This document shows, in pieces, positions 1 to 8,022 of a DNA stretch of 64,000 bases. Under the pieces are notes generated by a model that had not been told where the DNA came from, ran no database searches, and saw only the letters and a list, made by a program, of their open reading frames with translations. Numbering within the stretch: the stretch's first letter is position 1; each line of letters opens with the position of its first letter. This DNA is from Salinimicrobium marinum. Lineage in GTDB: Bacteria > Bacteroidota > Bacteroidia > Flavobacteriales > Flavobacteriaceae. A program made the translations under genes and the position numbers. The stretch lies in NCBI RefSeq assembly GCF_014651535.1, contig NZ_BMXB01000014.1, forward strand, positions 28,039-92,038, in the 5' to 3' direction.

Positions 1-313
1 GTGCCAGTTCCTTGTTTGGGGCCAGCCTTTCGTGCAAATCGGTTATTTTTTTGCTCCAGTGCATCACTTTCTCTGCAGAACCTGAAATTCGGTAACATTT
101 TTCACAGATCAAAAAATTCCATAGCGCATGCCTAAATGCATTTGCCGGAGTATTCTTGTGATGTGCTTTTCCGAAGTTGCTGTTGCAAATCTGGATGGTT
201 TTTCTGGTAGCATTCAGCGTAGGAATTATAAACAGCGGCTTCTGAATGAACACCTTTGACAGCGTAAACAGCTGATGAAAATTTGAGCTTTTAATCCTCG
301 CCGCGATGGTCAT
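1..313 (-). CDS. DUF6973-type protein, 3' end cut by the window edge
   Basis: The reverse strand reads an open frame from an ATG at 313 to the window edge, about 104 codons. It contains NAFRHALWNFLICEK followed by a W..KITDLHE segment; that pattern (NAFRHAxWN, then a helix ending in HE) is how I recognise the DUF6973 family of small uncharacterised Bacteroidota proteins. The start overlaps the hemE stop by one base (TAATG), so the gene is probably translationally coupled to hemE as the last gene of the heme operon. Function unknown; the conserved His/Glu residues could bind metal, but that is inference. Confidence 0.72.
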   Translation of the reverse strand, partial: MTIAARIKSSNFHQLFTLSKVFIQKPLFIIPTLNATRKTIQICNSNFGKAHHKNTPANAFRHALWNFLICEKCYRISGSAEKVMHWSKKITDLHERLAPNKELA

Positions 314-1344
314 TAGTTCCCGTGCTTATATTCTTTCACGGCATCAACAAAGGCCTGTGCATTTTCCACCGGAATATTTGGCAATATTCCGTGACCGAGG
401 TTGACGATGTATTTATCTTTTCCGAATTCGTTGATCATATCGTGCACCATTCCTTTAATTATCTCAGGAGGTGAGAAAAGTCGGCTGGGATCAAAATTTC
501 CCTGTAAGGTAATTTCTCCTCCGGTAAGTTCCCTTGCTGTTTTTGGAGAACATGTCCAGTCTACTCCAAGTGCCGAAGCGCCAGATTTTGCCATTTCATC
601 CAGGGCAAACCAGCAACCTTTTCCGAAGGCGATCACGGGAATATCGTTTTTTAGAGCATCAATGATCTGCTGAATATATTTCCATGAAAATTCCTTATAA
701 TCGGCCGGAGAAAGCATTCCGCCCCAGGAATCGAACACTTGAACTGCATCCACACCGGCTGCTACTTTGGCTTTCAAGTAAGAAATAGTAGTGTCGGTAA
801 TCTTCTGAAGCAATAAATGTGCAGCTTGCGGATTGGTAAAGCAAAACTGCTTGGCAATATCGAAATTCTTTGAGCCCTGTCCCTGAACTGCATAGCAAAG
901 AATGGTCCAGGGAGAACCGGCAAACCCGATTAACGGTACTTCGTTATTCAGCTCCTTTTTAGTCATTTTAATTGCTTCGAGCACATATCCTAAAGTTTCT
1001 TCAACATCAGGAACATTGACTTTATGCACATCTTCCATGGATCGTACCGGATTTGGTAACCAGGGACCAACTCCCGGTTTCATTTCCACTTCGATGTTCA
1101 TGGCCTGTGGTACCACCAGGATGTCACTGAACAAAATAGCAGCATCGGTCCCTATTTGTTTTATGGGCATAATGGTAATTTCAGTAGCCAGTTCAGGCGT
1201 ACGGCAACGGGTGAAAAAATCATATTTTTCCTTCAGCTTCATGAAATCGGGGAGGTAGCGTCCCGCCTGGCGCATCATCCACACCGGAGGTCTTTCTACA
1301 GATTCTCCTTTTAAAGCTCTAAGAAATAAGTCGTTTTTTATCAT
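313..1344 (-). CDS. hemE: uroporphyrinogen decarboxylase
   Basis: HemE removes the four acetate carboxyl groups of uroporphyrinogen III to give coproporphyrinogen III in the cytoplasm. The 343-residue product has the family length and both signatures: [17 protein letters not shown] near the N-terminus, whose arginines hold the substrate carboxylates, and [12 protein letters not shown] near residue 142. The start ATG at 1344 is 59 bases from hemD upstream, and the stop overlaps the next gene by one base. It lies in a leftward heme gene series (hemA, hemC, hemD, hemE). Nothing looks damaged. Confidence 0.97.
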   Translation of the reverse strand: MIKNDLFLRALKGESVERPPVWMMRQAGRYLPDFMKLKEKYDFFTRCRTPELATEITIMPIKQIGTDAAILFSDILVVPQAMNIEVEMKPGVGPWLPNPVRSMEDVHKVNVPDVEETLGYVLEAIKMTKKELNNEVPLIGFAGSPWTILCYAVQGQGSKNFDIAKQFCFTNPQAAHLLLQKITDTTISYLKAKVAAGVDAVQVFDSWGGMLSPADYKEFSWKYIQQIIDALKNDIPVIAFGKGCWFALDEMAKSGASALGVDWTCSPKTARELTGGEITLQGNFDPSRLFSPPEIIKGMVHDMINEFGKDKYIVNLGHGILPNIPVENAQAFVDAVKEYKHGN

Positions 1345-1403
1345 AGTATTTTTTTTTCGGGAATTTCTCCTTTTTTAAAGGGTATTTTTTATTTCAAGCC
1401 TGT

Positions 1404-2096
1404 TCAGCTTTTACCAAAATATTTCACTACCTGTACGATCACATTTTCAATGGTGGGCTTTGTGGCAACGATGATATCACTGGTATGATTTCTTGCTTCT
1501 GAAGCAGTTGTTTTTCCAATACAAAAAGCAATGCTTCCAGATAGACCATTGACGGCACAATAACTTCTTACTGCGCTGGGGCTAAAAAACAGTACTCCAT
1601 CAAAGGTACGATCTATTTTCTTTTCAACTAAATGGGTGTCATACACTTCAACTTCAGAAATACTGATTTTCTTCTGTCTTAGAAAATCAGGTAACTCAGG
1701 TCTTCTTTTCTTTCCGCAGAAAAAAATAAAATCTTCATTTGAATAACCGGAAGCTATTTTTTCGGCTAAATCCTGGCCATAGTTGGCAGTTTCTTTTACC
1801 TGGAGGCCATTTTGATTTAGAAAAGCTGCTGTTTTATCTCCGACGCAGAAAATATTTTTGGTGGATAAGTCCGGTTTTTTTTCCAGAACTATTCTAACCG
1901 TATTTTTACTTGTGAAAATGATGTTTTGGGGTAGCTCCTGGATTTCAAAAGCGATAGGAACAATAGAAATAAGGTCATGCTCTACTACGCGGAGACCAGC
2001 ATTTAAAAGCAATTCTTTTTGATTACGGGCCAGTTTCTTTGTGGAGAGGATGCTTACGCTCCCTTTTTTCTGTGCTATTCCGATTTTATTTTCCAT
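1404..2096 (-). CDS. hemD: uroporphyrinogen-III synthase
   Basis: HemD closes hydroxymethylbilane into uroporphyrinogen III with inversion of ring D. The family is poorly conserved in sequence, so the call rests on length (230 residues), the two-lobed alpha/beta pattern with segments such as IIFTSKNTVRIVL (N-terminal lobe) and DGVLFFSPSAVRSY followed by AFCIGKTTASEA (C-terminal lobe), and position between hemC and hemE. The repeat element at 2111-2247 separates it from hemC, so transcription from hemA must cross that hairpin to reach it. Confidence 0.9.
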   Translation of the reverse strand: MENKIGIAQKKGSVSILSTKKLARNQKELLLNAGLRVVEHDLISIVPIAFEIQELPQNIIFTSKNTVRIVLEKKPDLSTKNIFCVGDKTAAFLNQNGLQVKETANYGQDLAEKIASGYSNEDFIFFCGKKRRPELPDFLRQKKISISEVEVYDTHLVEKKIDRTFDGVLFFSPSAVRSYCAVNGLSGSIAFCIGKTTASEARNHTSDIIVATKPTIENVIVQVVKYFGKS

Positions 2097-2110
2097 CTCC
2101 TTATGGCTGT

Positions 2111-2247
2111 AGGCTGTGTAAAAGCTCTTAAAAACGTTCTTCTGAAATTTATTTCAGAATCTACTATTTTAGATTTTAATATTTTTTAGCACCTGAAAGT
2201 CCCTCATTTTCGGGAAAGGTCAACGTAATCTGACTTTTTAACAGTCT
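2111..2247. repeat. dispersed inverted-repeat element, copy 1 (137 bp)
   Basis: The element begins AGGCTGTGTAAAAGC and ends with the imperfect inverse TTTTTAACAGTCT. It carries an inner hairpin (TTCTGAAATTTATTTCAGAA) and aligns along its whole length with the 137-bp copy at 46837-46973. It fills nearly the whole hemC-hemD gap, and its right end supplies the last two bases of the hemC stop codon. It has no coding capacity. It looks like a REP/MITE-type intergenic repeat. Confidence 0.75.
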
Positions 2248-3172
2248 AATTTTTTTGGATTCTACCTATCGAATTTTTGATATCCTTCATCACTTCGGCT
2301 CCTCCACTTCTTAAAATTTCTTCGGCACAAGCTTTTCCGAAACCAGCTCTTTCAGAAGCAGGAATAGATTTTTCTACTTCAAATTTCTTTGAGCCATCTA
2401 TGTTAAATAGTGCTCCTTTAAAATAAATGTTATTGTCTTCAATGGTAGCTAAAGCCCCAATGGGTGCAGTACAGCCTCCTTCTAGCGTGCGAAGAAATTC
2501 CCGTTCCAGGTGAACGCAAATCTGTGATTTTTCGTGATTAAGTGCAGAAAGTGCTTTTAAGCAGTAACTATCATCTTCTTTGGCGACTACTAACATGGCT
2601 CCCTGTGCCGGCGCCGGGATCATCCAGTCCAGGTCCATGTAGGATTCCGGTTTCAGATTGATGCGTTCCAGGCCTGCAGCAGCGAAAATGGCACCGTTCC
2701 AGTCATTGTCTTCCAGTTTTTGAAGGCGGGTGTTTACATTTCCCCGAAGATCCACTACATTATGATCTGGATACCTGTGAAGCCACTGTGCTTTTCTGCG
2801 CAGGCTTCCGGTGGCAATAGTTCCCCGGGAATTCAAAAAATCTGTTCCTTTATGAAGTAGGATATCCTGTGTATGTGCTCTTTTTAAAACAGCTGCCTCA
2901 ACTATTCCTTTAGGCAGGGCAGTCGGGACATCTTTCATGGAATGTACTGCAATGTCGATCTCATTGGTCAACATGGCAATGTCCAGGGTTTTTGTGAAAA
3001 TTCCGGTAATGCCGAATTCGTACAATGGCTTATCAAGAACCAGGTCTCCCTGGGATTTCACCGGAACAAGTTCGGTTTTATGACCTAACTTTTCCAGTGC
3101 ACTTTTCACTGTATTTGCCTGCCACAGGGCAAGTTCACTGTCGCGGGTGCCTATTCTTATCACTTTTGTCAT
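2246..3172 (-). CDS. hemC: porphobilinogen deaminase (hydroxymethylbilane synthase)
   Basis: HemC joins four porphobilinogens into hydroxymethylbilane using a covalently bound dipyrromethane cofactor. The 308-residue protein starts with the family motif VIRIGTRDSELALWQA. It has the catalytic-loop segment HSMKDVPT and the cofactor-binding cysteine in LEGGCTAPIGA, residue 234. Its ATG overlaps the hemA stop by four bases (ATGA), so the two are coupled. The C-terminus is short, and the stop codon TAG lies at the edge of a repeat element, which suggests that insertion fixed the present end of the protein. Confidence 0.97.
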   Translation of the reverse strand: MTKVIRIGTRDSELALWQANTVKSALEKLGHKTELVPVKSQGDLVLDKPLYEFGITGIFTKTLDIAMLTNEIDIAVHSMKDVPTALPKGIVEAAVLKRAHTQDILLHKGTDFLNSRGTIATGSLRRKAQWLHRYPDHNVVDLRGNVNTRLQKLEDNDWNGAIFAAAGLERINLKPESYMDLDWMIPAPAQGAMLVVAKEDDSYCLKALSALNHEKSQICVHLEREFLRTLEGGCTAPIGALATIEDNNIYFKGALFNIDGSKKFEVEKSIPASERAGFGKACAEEILRSGGAEVMKDIKNSIGRIQKN

Positions 3173-4428
3173 TTCCGGACGGGTTCATCTAATTGAAACA
3201 CCTTCTGGATAAGATCGATACTCTCATCGGTCATGTTGGAATCGCCTTTTAGGTGGTTCGCAAACTGATTCATGATTTTTTGTATGATTCGGTCGCTTAC
3301 CACATCGGCATGCGCTTCGTTAAATCCGGAAATCTTTTTTCGCTGAAAATCAAGTTCTGCCTCTTTCATAGATTTCAGCTTTTTCTTCAAAGCTTTAATG
3401 GTGGGAGCGAACTTTCTGGTTTCAAGCCAGTTTATAAATTCAGCTTCAATTTCTTTATTAATGGCCTGGGCAAAAGGAATCTGCTCTTTACGACGCTCCA
3501 GGGTCTCATCTGTCATTTTTGAAAGATGATCCAGGTGTATAAGTGTCACGCCGTCTAGTTCCTCCACATCATCTGAAACATTCTTGGGAATAGAAAGATC
3601 CAGGATCAATAAATCTTTTTTGTTGTAGATAAGTTCTTTGGTGATCGTTGGATTTTGAGCACCGGTTGCAACAATGAGGATATCCGTTTTTCGGATTTCT
3701 TCAGGAAGATCTGCATAATCTTTTACACTTAGATCAAATTTCCCGGCAACCTTTTCAGCTTTATTTTTAGTTCTATTGATAAGGGTGATCTTATTGTTTT
3801 TTGTATGCTTAATAAGATTTTCACAGGTGTTACGGCCAATTTTTCCTGTTCCAAAGAGCAGGATATTCTTCTCTGCGGGATTACTAACGTTGTTTAATAT
3901 GTATTGAACCGAGGCAAAGCTTACAGAAGTTACTCCGGAAGAGATGCGGGTTTCATTCTTAATCTTCTTACTGGCCTGGATGACAGAATTTACCAGTCTT
4001 TCTAAAAACGGATTTGCTACCCCTACTTCTTTTGAGTGTACAAAAGCCAGTTTTAACTGACTAATGATCTCAAAGTCACCAAGAATCTGACTGTCAAGAC
4101 CAGTTCCTACCCTAAACATGTGAGAAATAGCTTCTTTGTTTTTATAAACATAAGCTACCTTTTCAAATTCTTCAACAGTACCGTGGGTGTGCTCACACAA
4201 CAGTTTTATTAACTGAAATGGGTGTTGAGCAAAGCCGTAAATCTCAGTTCTGTTACAAGTTGAAGTTACAATGATACCATCAATTCCTTCCTCTTTAGCT
4301 TGCTGAAGTAGCTTTTCCTTTCTTTCTTCGTCCAGGCTAAAATGTCCTCTAATCTCTGCATCTGCCTTTTTATAACTAAGGCCAATGGTATAAAAATGTG
4401 TTCCTCTTGAAATATTATAATCTTTCAT
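3169..4428 (-). CDS. hemA: glutamyl-tRNA reductase
   Basis: HemA reduces glutamyl-tRNA to glutamate-1-semialdehyde, the first committed step of C5-pathway heme synthesis. The protein has the catalytic motif STCNRTEIYG with nucleophile Cys58, a nucleotide-binding segment (LLFGTGKIGRNTCENL) and a C-terminal helical dimerisation domain, about 419 residues in all. I start at the ATG at 4428. The frame stays open to a TTG at 4455, but that TTG is the end of a good -7 promoter box (TAATTTTG), so it would lie upstream of the transcript start. hemA leads the leftward heme operon. Confidence 0.95.
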   Translation of the reverse strand: MKDYNISRGTHFYTIGLSYKKADAEIRGHFSLDEERKEKLLQQAKEEGIDGIIVTSTCNRTEIYGFAQHPFQLIKLLCEHTHGTVEEFEKVAYVYKNKEAISHMFRVGTGLDSQILGDFEIISQLKLAFVHSKEVGVANPFLERLVNSVIQASKKIKNETRISSGVTSVSFASVQYILNNVSNPAEKNILLFGTGKIGRNTCENLIKHTKNNKITLINRTKNKAEKVAGKFDLSVKDYADLPEEIRKTDILIVATGAQNPTITKELIYNKKDLLILDLSIPKNVSDDVEELDGVTLIHLDHLSKMTDETLERRKEQIPFAQAINKEIEAEFINWLETRKFAPTIKALKKKLKSMKEAELDFQRKKISGFNEAHADVVSDRIIQKIMNQFANHLKGDSNMTDESIDLIQKVFQLDEPVRK

Positions 4429-4452
4429 GTACCTGATTAGGAATTCAACTAG

Positions 4453-4484
4453 CAAAATTAATATTAACTATTTTTAAAAAACAA
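4453..4484 (-). promoter_or_regulatory. promoter of the hemA-hemC-hemD-hemE operon
   Basis: On the minus strand TTG (4484-4482), 21 bases and TAATTTTG (4460-4453) match the flavobacterial -33 TTG / -7 TAnnTTTG pattern. The expected transcript start near 4446 leaves a leader of roughly 18 bases before the ATG at 4428. Confidence 0.6.
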
Positions 4485-4555
4485 CGCTGGAGGGGTATTT
4501 TTTAACGCTGCACGTGATTTTATGCCGAAAACTGATTTTAATCATATATTTCAGC

Positions 4556-4563
4556 TAATTTTG
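4556..4563 (+). promoter_or_regulatory. -7 box, candidate promoter of the AraC gene
   Basis: TAATTTTG fits TAnnTTTG exactly. No clean TTG is present at the -33 distance. If used, the leader would be about 60 bases and would contain the inverted repeat at 4594-4610. Confidence 0.4.
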
Positions 4564-4593
4564 TAGTGAGAATAGCTCTTTTAACCGTTCTAG

Positions 4594-4610
4594 TTTAGAA
4601 CTATTCTAAA
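4594..4610. promoter_or_regulatory. perfect inverted repeat, candidate Fur-family box
   Basis: TTTAGAACTATTCTAAA is a 7-base perfect inverted repeat with a 3-base centre, 19 bases before the AraC start. In 7-1-7 form (TTAGAAC-T-ATTCTAA) it resembles Fur/PerR boxes. Related sites lie before the PepSY gene (15282-15298) and before feoA (22198-22214). Unlike those two, it is about 30 bases downstream of the best -7 box. Confidence 0.5.
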
Positions 4611-4629
4611 TAAAGAAGCTCATGGACTG

Positions 4630-5526
4630 ATGGAAACACCTGAAAAAAATATCGCTGGAAGGTTTGTGGAGGAGATTAAACCCGAGGAAGGTTTTTATAT
4701 CCTCAAATTCCGGAATGACACCGACGAACTTACCAGAATAGAGAAACATGTAGGAAGCAGTTACATTCAATTTCATTTTGGAGGAAAGGGTGAAAATATA
4801 TTCTCTTTCAATCAGGGAGGATATAAAGTTCCCCTGCTTGAAGAAAGTTCGCTGTTGCTTTACAACCCAAAAAGAGATTTGCCTATAACGCTGGATCTTA
4901 AACAAAACTCCTGGGTGATTTCGCTGGTGATCTCCATAGAAAAATTTCATTCCCTTTTTTCAGAAGAAGCGGGTTATATCAGCTTTTTGAGTCTGGAGAA
5001 CAGAGATAAGCAGTATTATAATGATGCTCCGCTTTCTCCATCCATGGTGATTGTGCTTAATCAGCTTTTGAATTCCAATATTGTTCCTTCTATTAAAAAT
5101 CTGTATTACAAAGGGAAGGCTTACGAGCTTTTGAGTTTATATTTCAACAGGACCGAAGATGCCAATGTAGAGCAATGCCCATTTCTGGTAGATGAAGAGA
5201 ACGTGCTCAAAATAAGAAAGGCTAAAGATATAGTGATTGCAAACATGGCCGAGCCGCCTTCCCTGCAGGAACTTTCAAATGAAATAGGTCTTAGCCTTAA
5301 AAAACTGAAGGAAGGTTTTAAACAAATCTATGGGGATTCTGTTTATAGTTTTCTTTTTGATTACAAGATGGAATTTGCCCGTAGATTGTTGGATTCGGGT
5401 GATTATAATGTCAATGAAGTAGGATTGAAAATAGGCTACAGTACCTCCAGCCATTTCATCGCTGCCTTTAAAAAGAAATTTGGTACCACACCAAAAAAGT
5501 ATATAATGTCATTACCTTCTAATTAA
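4630..5526 (+). CDS. AraC-family transcriptional regulator beside the heme genes
   Basis: A 298-residue protein with an unrecognised N-terminal sensory domain (about residues 1-190) and a C-terminal double helix-turn-helix of the AraC type (about 200-298). The latter shows LQELSNEIGLSLKKLKEGFK and the second-helix signature VGLKIGYSTSSHFIAAFKKK followed by FGTTPKKY. It is divergent from hemA across a 200-base region with both promoters and a perfect inverted repeat, and is followed after 10 bases by the ThuA-like gene. Position suggests it controls heme genes; the inducer (heme, porphyrin or iron) cannot be read from sequence. Confidence 0.9.
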   Translation: METPEKNIAGRFVEEIKPEEGFYILKFRNDTDELTRIEKHVGSSYIQFHFGGKGENIFSFNQGGYKVPLLEESSLLLYNPKRDLPITLDLKQNSWVISLVISIEKFHSLFSEEAGYISFLSLENRDKQYYNDAPLSPSMVIVLNQLLNSNIVPSIKNLYYKGKAYELLSLYFNRTEDANVEQCPFLVDEENVLKIRKAKDIVIANMAEPPSLQELSNEIGLSLKKLKEGFKQIYGDSVYSFLFDYKMEFARRLLDSGDYNVNEVGLKIGYSTSSHFIAAFKKKFGTTPKKYIMSLPSN

Positions 5527-5536
5527 TTTAAAAGCT

Positions 5537-6244
5537 ATGAGAACTTTCCTTATTATTTTAATGCTGAATTTTTCATTTCTGAATGCACAGGAAAAAGAGG
5601 TGCTGGTATTCCATAAAACCGAAGGCTGGCATCATGAATCTATTCCCACAGGAATTAAAGCTGTTCAGGAACTGGGGGAGGAAAATAGTTTCAGAGTGAC
5701 CGAAACAGATGATGCCGGTGCTTTTACAAAAGAAAACCTGGAAAAATTCGACCTTGTATTATTTCTGAATACTTCAGGAAATGTACTGGATGAACACCAG
5801 CAGAGGGCGTTTAAGAACTACATGGAAACGGGAGGAAATTTCTTCGGAATCCATGCTGCTGCAGATACCGAGTTTGAATGGGAATGGTACGGCAAGCTGG
5901 TAGGTGCATATTTTGTTGACCATCCCGAGATACAGGAAGCAACAGTAAAGGTAGTGAAGCCAAATCACCCTACCGTGGCCCATTTACCTGAAAACTGGAA
6001 CAGGACCGATGAATGGTATAACTATAGAAATATCAATCCTGCGATGGAAGTACTGCTATTGCTGGATGAAGATTCCTATGAAGGTGGAAAAAATGAAGGA
6101 TTTCATCCTATTGCATGGTTTCGGGAACTTGAGGGTGGTGGAAGGACAGTTTATACTGGAGGTGGACATACAGATGAATCATATTTTGAAGAGAATTTCA
6201 GAGAGCATTTGCTACAGTGCATTTTATTTGCAATAGGGAAGTAG
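5537..6244 (+). CDS. secreted ThuA-domain protein
   Basis: A 235-residue protein with an N-terminal signal peptide ending near FLNAQ, then a ThuA (trehalose-utilisation-like) class I glutamine-amidotransferase fold. It shows the family segments VLVFHKTEGWHHESI, LVLFLNTSGNVL, GGNFFGIHAAADT, DEWYNYR and GGHTDESY. ThuA-like proteins are linked to sugar metabolism, but their chemistry is largely unproven, and some family members lack the catalytic cysteine; none is evident here. It is probably periplasmic. It sits in a rightward series with the AraC regulator, though hemH downstream has its own promoter. Any link to heme is only positional. Confidence 0.85.
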   Translation: MRTFLIILMLNFSFLNAQEKEVLVFHKTEGWHHESIPTGIKAVQELGEENSFRVTETDDAGAFTKENLEKFDLVLFLNTSGNVLDEHQQRAFKNYMETGGNFFGIHAAADTEFEWEWYGKLVGAYFVDHPEIQEATVKVVKPNHPTVAHLPENWNRTDEWYNYRNINPAMEVLLLLDEDSYEGGKNEGFHPIAWFRELEGGGRTVYTGGGHTDESYFEENFREHLLQCILFAIGK

Positions 6245-6296
6245 CAACAGGTTTTTCTTTTATGCTGCTATAAAAAACTATAATGAAACTGGATTG

Positions 6297-6324
6297 TTGC
6301 CTTTGTCTATTAATCCTATGTTTG
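6297..6324 (+). promoter_or_regulatory. promoter of hemH
   Basis: TTG (6297-6299), 17 bases, then TATGTTTG (6317-6324) fits the flavobacterial -33/-7 consensus. The -7 box is 18 bases before the hemH ATG, so the leader is short. Confidence 0.55.
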
Positions 6325-6342
6325 TAATGAAAATAAAAAATT

Positions 6343-7377
6343 ATGAGTAAAGGCGTATTGCTTGTTAATCTTGGTTCCCCGGATAGTACAGATCCTAATG
6401 ATGTGAAGAAATATCTCGATGAATTTCTCATGGATGAACGGGTTATTGATGTGCCATTTTGGGCGAGATCATTAATCGTAAGAGGAATTATTCTCAATAC
6501 CAGGCCCAAAAAATCGGCTGAAGCTTATGAAAAGATCTGGTGGGAAGAAGGCTCTCCCTTGATCGTTTTATCTGAAAGACTTCAGGAAAAGGTAAACGAA
6601 CTTACTTCTGTGCCTGTCGCCCTGGCAATGCGATACGGGAAACCCAGCATTAAATCTGGTTTGCAGGAATTGCACGATCAGGGAGTAGATGAAGTTTTAT
6701 TGTTTCCCCTGTATCCGCAGTTTGCAATGGCTACTACAGAAACCATTGTAGTGCTTGCTGAAGAACTTCGGAAAAAGGATTTCCCCAACATGGAATTTAC
6801 TACCGTTCCTGCGTTTTACAACCATCCGGATTATATACGGGTGCTGGCAAACAGCATTTCCGAAAAACTAAAGGGGGTTGATTATGAGCATATTTTATTT
6901 TCGTACCACGGGGTTCCGAAACGGCATATCAGGAAGAGCGATATTACCAAATCGCATTGTAAAATAGACGGATCTTGCTGCCAGACGCCATCCCCGGCAC
7001 ATCAGTTCTGTTACCGTCACCAGTGTTATGAAACCACCCGGTTGGTGGCAGAATACCTGGAACTGAAAAAAGAAACCTACACGGTTACTTTTCAGTCGCG
7101 TTTAGGATTTGATCCTTGGTTGCAGCCACCAACAGACAGGACGATAGAACGAATGGGCATCAACGGAACTAAAAATTTAGCGGTAGTGACTCCGGCTTTT
7201 GTTTCAGATTGTCTGGAGACCCTGGAAGAGATTGCGATGGAAGGAAAAGAGATCTTCCATGAAGTTGGTGGGAAAGATTTTACCGTGGTTCCATGTCTCA
7301 ATGATCGTGAGGACTGGGTGAAAGTCCTGGCCCGATGGGTGGATGAATGGGCTTTTTCGGAGCCGGTAAAAGCCTGA
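6343..7377 (+). CDS. hemH: ferrochelatase
   Basis: HemH inserts ferrous iron into protoporphyrin IX, the last step to protoheme. The 344-residue protein has GVLLVNLGSPDS at the N-terminus, the signature SYHGVPKRHIRKSD with the catalytic histidine, and QSRLGFDPWLQPPTD. A cysteine cluster at residues 206-228 (C206, C212, C213, C223, C228) lies just after the signature. Some bacterial ferrochelatases bind a [2Fe-2S] cluster, so these cysteines may do the same; that is inference. Together with HemJ encoded nearby it indicates the protoporphyrin-dependent route. Confidence 0.96.
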   Translation: MSKGVLLVNLGSPDSTDPNDVKKYLDEFLMDERVIDVPFWARSLIVRGIILNTRPKKSAEAYEKIWWEEGSPLIVLSERLQEKVNELTSVPVALAMRYGKPSIKSGLQELHDQGVDEVLLFPLYPQFAMATTETIVVLAEELRKKDFPNMEFTTVPAFYNHPDYIRVLANSISEKLKGVDYEHILFSYHGVPKRHIRKSDITKSHCKIDGSCCQTPSPAHQFCYRHQCYETTRLVAEYLELKKETYTVTFQSRLGFDPWLQPPTDRTIERMGINGTKNLAVVTPAFVSDCLETLEEIAMEGKEIFHEVGGKDFTVVPCLNDREDWVKVLARWVDEWAFSEPVKA

Positions 7378-7439
7378 TTTTTGTTTTTTCAGAATCTTTC
7401 CTGCTAATCTAACTTCAGAAAATTCTGCTCACAATTGGT

Positions 7440-7447
7440 TATCTTTG
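7440..7447 (+). promoter_or_regulatory. -7 box of the toxin-antitoxin pair
   Basis: TATCTTTG matches TAnnTTTG and lies 16 bases before the antitoxin ATG. Just upstream, CAGAA-AA-TTCTG at 7416-7427 is a short inverted repeat that could be the autoregulatory operator. The pair therefore seems to carry its own promoter within the heme gene series. Confidence 0.5.
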
Positions 7448-7463
7448 TTAGAAAGCTGTCGTT

Positions 7464-7739
7464 ATGGATCTTAATCAGATGAAAATTGAGCTTATTCACA
7501 AAATAAATTCCTGTGAGGATGAAAACCTTCTGCGGAAAATTGAAAAGGTTTTTGAGGAAAATGTTTCCGAAGTAAATGAAGATGAGGTTGGATATTCTGC
7601 TCAAATAAATAAAAATGCTGTTCCGGAATGGCATTATGAAATTTTAGAAGAAGAATTTGAGAAGTATAAGAGAGGGGAATTGACAGCTTCCACATGGAAT
7701 GAGGTAGATAAAAAGCTTCAGGAAAAATATGACATTTGA
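7464..7739 (+). CDS. antitoxin of a ParE-type toxin-antitoxin pair
   Basis: A 91-residue acidic protein rich in Glu, Asp and Lys with predicted helices (MDLNQMKIELIHKINSC near the start, EEEFEKYKRGELTAS in the C-terminal half). That arrangement is typical of Bacteroidota addiction-module proteins partnered with RelE/ParE toxins: a DNA-binding N-terminal half and a toxin-wrapping C-terminal tail. It overlaps the toxin gene by 11 bases, the usual antitoxin-first order. I infer its role mainly from size, charge and partner. Confidence 0.85.
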   Translation: MDLNQMKIELIHKINSCEDENLLRKIEKVFEENVSEVNEDEVGYSAQINKNAVPEWHYEILEEEFEKYKRGELTASTWNEVDKKLQEKYDI

Positions 7740-8016
7740 TGTCATTCTTCTTTCAAGGGCTGAGATTGAACTGGAAGATGCTTTTCTCTGGTATGAATCC
7801 AAATCTAAGGAACTTGGCATAAAATTCATGAACAGTTTCAGAAGTGAGGTTAAAAGAATTGGAAGTAATCCTTTTCAGTTTATGAGGAGCCAGGATCACT
7901 TCAGGGAAGTAGCTGTTAATTTTTTCCCCTACGTTTTAATATATAGTGTGTTCAATGATAAAGTGTATATTCATTCTATTTTCAACACCTCCCGCAACCC
8001 AAACAAAAAACCCTGA
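7729..8016 (+). CDS. ParE/RelE-superfamily toxin
   Basis: A 95-residue protein with the ParE-like layout: an N-terminal strand (FDVILLSRAEIEL), a helical hairpin (EDAFLWYESKSKELGIKFMN), then FREVAVNFFPYVLIYSVFND and VYIHSIFNTSRNP at the C-terminus, the family's (V)xxxRxP-like end. ParE members poison gyrase and RelE members cut mRNA at the ribosome; sequence alone does not decide. It is only 6 bases upstream of hemJ, so toxin-antitoxin transcription should run into a heme gene. Confidence 0.88.
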   Translation: MTFDVILLSRAEIELEDAFLWYESKSKELGIKFMNSFRSEVKRIGSNPFQFMRSQDHFREVAVNFFPYVLIYSVFNDKVYIHSIFNTSRNPNKKP

Positions 8017-8022
8017 TCTGTT

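Noticed and set aside
4429..4455. Nine-codon N-terminal extension of hemA from a TTG
   Set aside because: The TTG belongs to the -7 promoter box, so it should not be in the transcript; the added residues match no HemA feature.
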